From JABCPE02 sp963520375 (lineage in GTDB: Bacteria; Bacteroidota; Bacteroidia; Flavobacteriales; Weeksellaceae): a stretch of DNA of 64,000 bases. Of this stretch, positions 58,541 to 64,000 are shown one piece after another (the stretch's first letter is position 1; each line of letters opens with the position of its first letter). A model generated the notes under the pieces. The model was not told where the DNA came from and searched no databases. It saw only the letters and a list, made by a program, of their open reading frames with translations. Both the position numbers and the translations under genes were made by a program. The stretch covers positions 1-64,000 of the forward strand of contig CAUQQF010000008.1 in the NCBI GenBank assembly GCA_963520375.1, in the 5' to 3' direction.

Positions 58541-59208
58541 AGTCTTATTTTCCCAAGATATGAGAATTGAAGTCAGAACATTCAAAAGAAAACCAGATAT
58601 ATATAGAGAATATTTATTGGAAATAAAATTTATTAATGCAAGTAATGATGATTATATCATTCCTATAGATACAACAGGATACAGAACATATATGCCTGGG
58701 AATACATGTGAGGACTTCTTTTTATTAAGAAACTACCCAGACTTAGGATTTATACCAAAAATAAAACATGAAGAGGATTTTATGGACTCTTTTCAAACAT
58801 ATCCTCCACCAATAAATCCTAAAGACTTATCTTTTTATGAGAGAAAAAAGAAACAGGAAGAAAATAAAGAAACTAATAAAATTTTGGAAAAAAGAGCATA
58901 ACTTAAGAAATTTTGATGACCAAGAAATTCTAAAAAACTATCATGTATATACTAACATAAAAGTGATAAAAGCGGGCACATCCATTATTTTTATGAAAAA
59001 ATTTAATCCTATAAAAATGAATGAAGATAAATTTTATGAGATATATGATTATTATTATCCTATAAAATCAAATGAAAAATATAAAATGCTTTTAGAGTAT
59101 TGTATAGATGAAGCAAAATATAACTATCTCACTCCACAGCAAAAAGAAAAATATAAAGACTATAAGTTTTTCATAGGAAAAATAATTTCCAACGAAGTAG
59201 AAATATAG
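58503..59208 (+). pseudogene. exported candidate immunity gene with a single-base frameshift
   Basis: The first frame (58503-58901) starts with a signal peptide (M-K-I-I-I-F-L-F-F-F-I-S-Q-V-L-F-S-Q) and runs to N-K-I-L-E-K. A second frame continues with E-H-N-L-R-N-F-D-D-Q-E and ends at 59208. Removing one A from the six-A run at 58888-58893 joins them into a protein of about 234 residues. Neither half alone is a sensible protein. No family is recognised. It is followed directly by toxin-tail stub J1. Confidence 0.6.
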
Positions 59209-59258
59209 CAAATTTTGATAATGTTCCAAATGTATTTTTTGAAATAAATAAAATCTGA
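59205..59258 (+). pseudogene. toxin-tail stub J1
   Basis: Open frame without a start encoding A-N-F-D-N-V-P-N-V-F-F-E-I-N-K-I-stop; the stop is 6 bases before the next ATG (59265). Confidence 0.5.
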
Positions 59259-59264
59259 AGATAA

Positions 59265-59666
59265 ATGATAAAAATGTTAAAAATGATGGAAACACTAAAA
59301 ACGATACTAAAAATAGCATTGAAAATAATAAAAGTTTTCTTGTTGCTGCTATTTATTTTGATAGGAGGAATAATGATTTATTTCCAGATAAAAGTAGAAA
59401 CCTACAAAAACCAATTAATAGAACTTTATGATTTTGATTATCTGAAAAGAGAGAGAAAAAGATATCATCCTTTTGTGGTATTTTATTTATACAGCAAGTT
59501 ATATTGTAAAAATAAAGAATATTTTAGGAGTATCCATTATCCATATGACTTGTATGATATAAAACATAATATTATTAGAAAAGAAAATGAATCATATCAT
59601 GTATTATCTAATATAGAATATAATGCGTATCTGATGTATTGTTATGATTTTAAAAGACCTGAATAG
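59265..59666 (+). CDS. small membrane protein, candidate immunity protein
   Basis: A 133-residue protein with a basic/Met-rich N-terminus, one membrane helix at about 25-45 (V-F-L-L-L-L-F-I-L-I-G-G-I-M-I-Y) and a Tyr/Lys-rich outer domain. It may start at the ATG at 59265 or at an internal ATG. It sits 6 bases after stub J1. No family recognised; its position suggests immunity to a periplasm-acting toxin. Confidence 0.6.
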   Translation: MIKMLKMMETLKTILKIALKIIKVFLLLLFILIGGIMIYFQIKVETYKNQLIELYDFDYLKRERKRYHPFVVFYLYSKLYCKNKEYFRSIHYPYDLYDIKHNIIRKENESYHVLSNIEYNAYLMYCYDFKRPE

Positions 59667-59668
59667 TA

Positions 59669-59722
59669 GGTAATTTTCCAAATATGTTTTTTGAAATAAA
59701 ATATAACGGAAGATGCAGATAA
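59669..59722 (+). pseudogene. toxin-tail stub J2
   Basis: Open frame encoding G-N-F-P-N-M-F-F-E-I-K-Y-N-G-R-C-R-stop, 13 bases before the next ATG. Confidence 0.5.
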
Positions 59723-59735
59723 TAGAAATTTACTG

Positions 59736-60182
59736 ATGAAAAATATAAAAATATTAATCTTATTATTGATGATGATATTTTCTTGTAACCCGCAAGAGAG
59801 CAATGGACATAAAAAAGAAAACCCAATTCTAAAAATAGAATACAATTTTTATGCTTCAAGTGGTGGAGAACCTATTTATAGAGTTCTTTATTGCGATGAA
59901 GAAGTTGTTGTTGAAAATTTGGAACATTCCCATACATACAAAGGAAAAATTACCAAAGATAAAATAGAAGAAATAGAAAATATCACATCAAGACTGAACC
60001 CCAATAATATAGAACCAGATATTATTTTAGATTCTTGGAGAATAGAGTTAATAATTAATGACATCACATATTATAACAAAACAAAAGTTACAAAAGATAC
60101 TTTGCCAAAAGACATTAGACAGCTTTTGTATGTATTAATTAAAAACTCAACTGTGGATATAGATTTATATGATTTTTCTTAA
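59736..60182 (+). CDS. lipoprotein, candidate immunity protein
   Basis: A 148-residue lipoprotein (lipobox I-F-S-C, Cys17). The mature part contains N-F-Y-A-S-S-G-G-E-P-I-Y-R-V-L-Y and alternates short strands and helices. It follows stub J2. The size and lipoprotein signal match the neighbouring genes; no domain family is recognised. Confidence 0.65.
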   Translation: MKNIKILILLLMMIFSCNPQESNGHKKENPILKIEYNFYASSGGEPIYRVLYCDEEVVVENLEHSHTYKGKITKDKIEEIENITSRLNPNNIEPDIILDSWRIELIINDITYYNKTKVTKDTLPKDIRQLLYVLIKNSTVDIDLYDFS

Positions 60183-60190
60183 AATTAATA

Positions 60191-60235
60191 TCGGTGGTAT
60201 TTTTTGAAATAAATAAAATGGAAGAAAATAATTGA
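60191..60235 (+). pseudogene. toxin-tail stub J3
   Basis: Open frame encoding S-V-V-F-F-E-I-N-K-M-E-E-N-N-stop, 33 bases before the next ATG. Confidence 0.42.
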
Positions 60236-60268
60236 TAGTGAAGAAATATAGCGAGAAATAATTTTACT

Positions 60269-60613
60269 ATGAATATACAAAGAGAAAATGGAATTGATGA
60301 AGTGAATTGTGCTTTCAGAATGCTGAATATGAGTCTTGACCAATTTGTTGAGATACAACATTCAATGGAGAATTTGGATTTAGACTTTGAGATGAATGAG
60401 CAGTATAGAAACATTATTATAGATATTAATCAGAAAGAAGATGTCTATACAATTATTCAGCTTTGTAAAAAATTCAATATTAAAAAAGGAAATATATATT
60501 GTTCTATCATATCATCTTATGACAATGGAGGTTTTAGACTTCCTTCGTATATTATGTATTTGATAAAAGAAATGCAGGAAATAGAATTGGATTTTTCATT
60601 TGTGGTATGTTGA
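60269..60613 (+). CDS. small soluble protein, candidate immunity protein
   Basis: A 114-residue protein without signal or membrane segment. It contains Y-D-N-G-G-F-R-L-P-S-Y-I-M-Y-L-I-K-E and ends E-L-D-F-S-F-V-V-C. The D-x-G-G-F-x-L-P pattern followed by a helix and a terminal F-S strand recalls small cytoplasmic immunity proteins, but I cannot name the family. A diverged tail stub (D-N-V-L-N-I-L) follows at about 60617. Confidence 0.6.
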   Translation: MNIQRENGIDEVNCAFRMLNMSLDQFVEIQHSMENLDLDFEMNEQYRNIIIDINQKEDVYTIIQLCKKFNIKKGNIYCSIISSYDNGGFRLPSYIMYLIKEMQEIELDFSFVVC

Positions 60614-60634
60614 TAATGTTCTAAATATATTAAA

Positions 60635-60832
60635 ATGGAAGATAATAATAAAGGCTTCATATTTATCAGCAATGATAAGGAAGCTGACACGATAATTAAA
60701 ATAGATTATAGAGGTTTTGTGTTTTTTGATGTCTATGGATTGGAGAATGACAAGATCTATAAAATAGTAGAACAAATACAGGACAATTTGATTATCCAAA
60801 AAACTTCAGATTTAATTTGGGAGGTATTTTAG
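60635..60832 (+). CDS. short ORF, possibly a fragment
   Basis: Sixty-five residues with no signal peptide: K-G-F-I-F-I-S-N-D-K-E-A-D-T-I-I-K-I and a second strand-helix unit. It could be a very small immunity protein or the remainder of a longer one. Spacing to the next gene is 20 bases. Confidence 0.45.
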   Translation: MEDNNKGFIFISNDKEADTIIKIDYRGFVFFDVYGLENDKIYKIVEQIQDNLIIQKTSDLIWEVF

Positions 60833-60852
60833 AAAAAATAAGAAAATAGTTT

Positions 60853-61407
60853 ATGAAAATCAGAGAAATATCATTAATAATTATTGCTTTTTTAGTTCAA
60901 TGCTGTGGGATTTTTCCAAGTCAAAAATCATTTATAATTAAAAATCAATATGGCAGAATACAACTAAAAGAAATGAAGTTTAAAGAATCTTTTGATAAGT
61001 CAAAAATTGACTTAGTAGATCTCAATGTTATATACTATTATCATCAAGAAAACACTAATATTAATATGGAATTTAATTTTATTATTCGTTTTTTTAAAAA
61101 TGGTCAATATGCTTTTTTTACTAACAATAAAGAGCCCATTACTCATCTTTCTTATGAAGATATAAACTATAATGATTTACAAAAAGCTTCTTATGTTGGA
61201 TATTATAATATAAAGGGAAATACTATAATTATCGAACTTCCTAATCATCTTTTTAGGCGTTCGGGAAAAAGAAATCTAAATAAATATAAAGTATTGTCTA
61301 ATGGTAATTTAGAAAGTATTACCAAATCAGCTTCTGATTATGGAGCTATTTACAAGAAAACCCCTATAAATGAAAAAATTCTAATGAGAACAATTCCTGA
61401 TTGGTAA
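60853..61407 (+). CDS. lipoprotein, candidate immunity protein
   Basis: A 184-residue lipoprotein with a signal ending L-V-Q-C-C (first Cys at 17). The mature domain contains F-I-I-R-F-F-K-N-G-Q-Y-A-F-F-T-N and Y-V-G-Y-Y-N-I-K-G-N-T-I-I-I-E-L, a beta-rich pattern seen in lipocalin-like lipoproteins. The frame of stub J5 begins in its last codons. Family not recognised. Confidence 0.68.
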   Translation: MKIREISLIIIAFLVQCCGIFPSQKSFIIKNQYGRIQLKEMKFKESFDKSKIDLVDLNVIYYYHQENTNINMEFNFIIRFFKNGQYAFFTNNKEPITHLSYEDINYNDLQKASYVGYYNIKGNTIIIELPNHLFRRSGKRNLNKYKVLSNGNLESITKSASDYGAIYKKTPINEKILMRTIPDW

Positions 61408-61561
61408 TTTTGGTAATGTTCCAGATGTGTTGTTTAAAATAAATGAGCAAAAGAACGAATATTTTAAAATAATGAAAACACCAAAAGGCATCTATTATTT
61501 AGTAGAAGAAGGTCATTATGGACTTAAAATGATATTGGAGTTTGGTTGGAGTAGAAGTTAA
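61406..61561 (+). pseudogene. toxin-tail stub J5, longest
   Basis: A 51-codon frame without a proper start: F-G-N-V-P-D-V-L-F-K-I-N-E-Q-K-N-E-Y-F-K, then I-M-K-T-P-K-G-I-Y-Y-L-V-E-E-G and G-L-K-M-I-L-E-F-G-W before TAA. It begins with the same tail as the other junctions but keeps about 35 more residues, so it shows best what the lost proteins looked like. It shares 31 identical bases (61446-61476) with stub J6. Confidence 0.5.
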
Positions 61562-61595
61562 TTTTAAAATAGGAATAATGAAATAAAAGTAGAAT

Positions 61596-62105
61596 ATGAA
61601 CAAAAACCTAAATAAGATAATAGTAATTTTTATAATTCTATTTTTAAATATTATATCAGCAATAGGAATGTTTGCACTGCATCCAGATGATAGTATGAGT
61701 TTAGGGCTTATCTATATTATTCTGTTGTTTATATTCATTAACGGAATTATTGGTATTTCACTAATATTAGTAAAATCAAAATATGGTTTGTATTTTATTA
61801 TAAATATTGTAATCAATACAATAGTAGTTTTTATAAGCTTTTTTTCTGCTGTAAAGTATTATAAAGCAACAGATATAAAACCTAAAAAGTTCTATTATAA
61901 TAAAACTTTATATTACCTTGATTTTATTAGAATGGATACCATGTATATAATTTGGAAACCAGGAGAATATAGTGATATTGAAGGAAAGTATAATAAGAAA
62001 GAAAATGAAAAAATAGAATTAGAAAATGGTATATATATTAAAAATGATACTATATATAACTTCCCATCGGAGAATCTAAAATTAAAGTTATATGATAGAA
62101 AATAA
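61596..62105 (+). CDS. membrane protein with three N-terminal helices, candidate immunity protein
   Basis: A 169-residue protein with three hydrophobic helices (about 8-28, 37-57, 65-88) and a C-terminal soluble part (D-T-M-Y-I-I-W-K-P-G-E-Y-S-D-I-E-G). Membrane immunity proteins commonly counter toxins acting on or crossing the inner membrane. No family recognised. Stub J6 follows 10 bases after its stop. Confidence 0.62.
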   Translation: MNKNLNKIIVIFIILFLNIISAIGMFALHPDDSMSLGLIYIILLFIFINGIIGISLILVKSKYGLYFIINIVINTIVVFISFFSAVKYYKATDIKPKKFYYNKTLYYLDFIRMDTMYIIWKPGEYSDIEGKYNKKENEKIELENGIYIKNDTIYNFPSENLKLKLYDRK

Positions 62106-62115
62106 AGAGTAATAT

Positions 62116-62204
62116 GGTAATATCCCAAATATGTTTTTAAAACAAATAAGCAAAAGAACGAATATTTTAAAATAATGAATATAATACCAACTTCTGAAAA
62201 ATGA
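62116..62204 (+). pseudogene. toxin-tail stub J6 (frameshifted)
   Basis: G-N-I-P-N-M in one frame continues, after a shift in a T-run, as V-F-K-T-N-K-Q-K-N-E-Y-F-K-I-M-N and ends T-S-E-K-stop. The stop overlaps the next start as ATGA (62201-62204). It is closely related to stub J5. Confidence 0.45.
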
Positions 62205-62647
62205 TACAGTTACAATTTTTTACTTCTATTAAAAAAATAGGAGATAGAATAAAAACTCTATATGACCAGCATTCTTGTATAATCAATTTGGAGACAGAGA
62301 ATATAAATTCAAATAATTTGATTGTATATGCACAAAACCATAATCTCTCTGCTTATAAGGCTTTAGAGGCGTTATTTATATATGATTTAATAGAAAATAT
62401 ATTGCAAACCAATAAAAAAATCATATTGGGCTTGACTGGGATTGACAAGAAAAATATTTATGCATTAATTGAAAAATTGAATTTATTAGATATCGAGGAT
62501 AAGGAAATTATACTTGTATATCATTCAATTAATGTAATCAAAGATGGTATCATCAATATTAATCAGATAAATAATAGAGAGCAGTTTGATGAAATATTGT
62601 CTATCCACGAAAATAGTGATATTTTAGGATTTAGGTTTAATAAATGA
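62201..62647 (+). CDS. soluble protein, candidate immunity protein (last of array)
   Basis: A 148-residue cytoplasmic protein with no signal. It has alternating helix/strand character (I-Y-A-L-I-E-K-L-N-L-L-D-I-E-D-K-E-I-I-L-V-Y) and ends I-L-G-F-R-F-N-K. Coupled by an ATGA overlap to stub J6. No family recognised. A strong terminator follows. Confidence 0.62.
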   Translation: MIQLQFFTSIKKIGDRIKTLYDQHSCIINLETENINSNNLIVYAQNHNLSAYKALEALFIYDLIENILQTNKKIILGLTGIDKKNIYALIEKLNLLDIEDKEIILVYHSINVIKDGIININQINNREQFDEILSIHENSDILGFRFNK

Positions 62648-62700
62648 GGTTTGTTTTCTAAATTCTTACCCAAAGAAAACCTATTTCAAATATTCGCATA

Positions 62701-62736
62701 AAAAAAGAACTTTGAGATAATTCAAAGTTCTTTTTT
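62701..62736. terminator. terminator, right boundary of the array
   Basis: AAAAAAGAACTTTGA pairs with TCAAAGTTCTTTTTT around a 6-base loop; effective in both directions, so it can also end the tRNA-Met transcript. Confidence 0.9.
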
Positions 62737-62772
62737 AATTTCTATTCTGTAATGTGTTGCCTTACAGACTTG

Positions 62773-62846
62773 TAGCGAAGACGGGACTTGAACCCGTGAC
62801 CTTTGGGTTATGAATCCAACGCTCTAACCACCTGAGCTACCTCGCC
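62773..62846 (-). tRNA. tRNA-Met (CAT)
   Basis: On the minus strand: acceptor GGCGAGG with CTTCGCT (G1-T72 and one inner G-T wobble), D-arm AGCTCAGGTGGTTAGAGC, anticodon loop with CAT between ATT and AA, T-loop TTCAAGT. The anticodon stem TTGGA(T)/(A)CCCAA and GGCGAGG acceptor fit elongator Met rather than Ile2, but lysidine-modified Ile cannot be fully excluded by sequence. Confidence 0.93.
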
Positions 62847-62858
62847 ATTTTGGTGGTG

Positions 62859-62866
62859 CAAAAATA
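62859..62866 (-). promoter_or_regulatory. -7 element of tRNA-Met
   Basis: CAAAAATA on + is TATTTTTG on minus, 12 bases before the tRNA. Confidence 0.6.
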
Positions 62867-62894
62867 CGAAATATTTTCATACCACCAAATTATT

Positions 62895-64000
62895 TTATTC
62901 TAATGTTGATAAAAATGCAGAAAAATTAGTTGGTTTTTCTATTATCTTATTATTCTTATCCAAGACAAAATATGTCGGAGTAGCGCGCACATTGTAAGTT
63001 TCTGTGTAGCTACTCTGCCATCCTTTCAGCTCAGTGTCATTTATCCATGGCAGGGAAGCTATTGTTTCTTTATACGATTTTGAATCTGAATCCAAAGCAA
63101 ATGCAATAACTTCTATATTTTTTTCCTTTAATTTTTGATAATTTTCAGAAATAATAGGAAGTTCTTTCAAACAATGTGAACAAGTCGAAGACCAAAACAA
63201 AACCACTTTTTTATCAGCTTTCACTCCACTGAGCTTTTTAGCCTTTGTATTAGAAACATTCGATGTGAACGAATAATCTGGCAATACCGCACCGATGGAG
63301 GTGTTTTTAATGGCTTTTACAATGGTTTTTAGCTGACCATTTACTTCATAGTTCAGACTAGAAGCTAGATTGAAATATTTTTCCTTTTGTTTCTCTAGTT
63401 CATAGATTTCAAAAATAGACAATAATTCAGCCAAAATAATTTGTCCTCTAGATGTTTTCAAGTTTACTTTTTCAAGCAGTTTGTCTACTTCACTGTCTAT
63501 TGTTTCTGGTGAAGTTTTTCTTAGAAAACCTACTAATGCAGGTCTCAATAGAGAAGAGGTCTCCAGCATTGAACCAGAATTCGCGAAAAACTGTATGTAC
63601 TCTTCTGTGCTGATGATTGAGTCCTCTTGACCACCTGTAAATCTACTATTATCCAGATAATATTGAATAAAAGGATGATTGTTTGTCACAATGTTGCTAC
63701 TCTCTAAAAGATGAATTTCATTCTCCAAAGCTTTATCAAAAGTACTGTTATCATTGTATAACTTTTTCATTTCAAGTAATACAGGAAGCACCTGACTTTT
63801 CTTTCTTTGAATTTGCGTCATGTGAGCCATCTTTTGGTTAGACTCATCCAGAAAATCTATTTTTGAAATTACATTTCCATTTGTGGTAAGTTTTATAACC
63901 ACATCTTTATTTTCTGAGATTAAATTTACAGTTTTTCCGTTTTCTGGAAAATAGACTCTCATCATTCCCATATAATTTTTAGGAACATCTATTATCCATT
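62895..64000 (-). CDS. TlpA-like thioredoxin-fold protein (5' end outside window)
   Basis: The frame is open through the window edge (W-I-I-D-V-P-K-N-Y before the first internal Met), so the gene is truncated here. About 240 residues of a DUF4369-like/helical region are followed by a thioredoxin domain with V-V-L-F-W-S-S-T-C-S-H-C-L-K-E-L-P (C-x-x-C) and the cis-Pro segment V-R-A-T-P-T-Y-F-V-L-D. Such proteins act in the periplasm as thiol:disulfide reductants, for example in cytochrome maturation. The signal peptide should lie upstream. Confidence 0.88.
   Translation of the reverse strand, partial: WIIDVPKNYMGMMRVYFPENGKTVNLISENKDVVIKLTTNGNVISKIDFLDESNQKMAHMTQIQRKKSQVLPVLLEMKKLYNDNSTFDKALENEIHLLESSNIVTNNHPFIQYYLDNSRFTGGQEDSIISTEEYIQFFANSGSMLETSSLLRPALVGFLRKTSPETIDSEVDKLLEKVNLKTSRGQIILAELLSIFEIYELEKQKEKYFNLASSLNYEVNGQLKTIVKAIKNTSIGAVLPDYSFTSNVSNTKAKKLSGVKADKKVVLFWSSTCSHCLKELPIISENYQKLKEKNIEVIAFALDSDSKSYKETIASLPWINDTELKGWQSSYTETYNVRATPTYFVLDKNNKIIEKPTNFSAFLSTLE

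Overview
The window reads as a chromosomal segment of an AT-rich member of the Flavobacteriia, most likely in the Chryseobacterium/Weeksellaceae group. The support is the following: nearly every transcription unit carries the Bacteroidetes -7 promoter element TAnnTTTG; ribosome-binding sites are A-rich; there is a 6S-Flavo-like RNA; there is a bacillithiol deacetylase gene; and several families are typical of the phylum (DUF3810, OmpP1/FadL, the exbB-exbD-exbD-tonB operon, Bacteroidetes-length LeuS). This assignment is inference from gene content; no database search was run.

Layout. 0-2.2 kb: ribosomal genes rplM-rpsI-rpsB, with a possibly structured leader before rpsB and no tsf behind it. 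2.2-10 kb: a 6S-like RNA, a small lipoprotein, an AspT-type transporter, an M48 lipoprotein protease, an outer-membrane barrel, mlaE-mlaF, radA and an AcpH-like esterase. 10-16 kb: a more variable stretch with a GyrI-like protein, an AraC regulator, a Crp/Fnr-like regulator, an Acg-type nitroreductase, a DUF1493 gene broken by an in-frame TGA, and a very AT-rich two-gene islet (zinc-knuckle protein plus a possible HEPN-like protein). 16-36 kb: nusB-DUF1573-yajC, a CapA-like lipoprotein, a TonB-dependent receptor, malic enzyme, leuS, the TonB energising operon followed by a PstS-like lipoprotein and bshB1, tRNA-His, then a GlcNAc-kinase-like gene, plsC, an FHS sugar transporter and DUF3810. 36-57 kb: a probable minus-strand small RNA, alaS, EamA, SemiSWEET, ric, OmpP1/FadL with a Tyr-rich lipoprotein, proS, a frameshifted zinc-ribbon gene, feoAB, folC, two tRNA-Val genes, a YwqK/MORN-like protein, prc-mscS, surE and a barrel protein.

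57.1-62.7 kb is the most unusual part. It is a very AT-rich run of small genes, mostly lipoproteins, small membrane proteins and a SUKH (SMI1/KNR4) protein. Between them lie short untranslated-looking open frames that encode nearly the same C-terminal tail (G/D-N-x-P-N-x-F-F-E-I-x-K). Each tail stops at, or a few bases before, the next start codon, and two overlap it by ATGA. Two diverged 163/164-bp direct repeats that encode the end of an HExxH protein flank the SUKH gene. I interpret the region as an array of orphan immunity genes, each still carrying the 3' stub of a lost polymorphic-toxin end. It is bounded by terminators and, on the right, by tRNA-Met. No intact toxin is visible.

Three single-base homopolymer frameshifts (45.66, 58.43 and 58.89 kb) and one nonsense codon (14.16 kb) are recorded. 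The sequence alone cannot tell real decay from assembly error.
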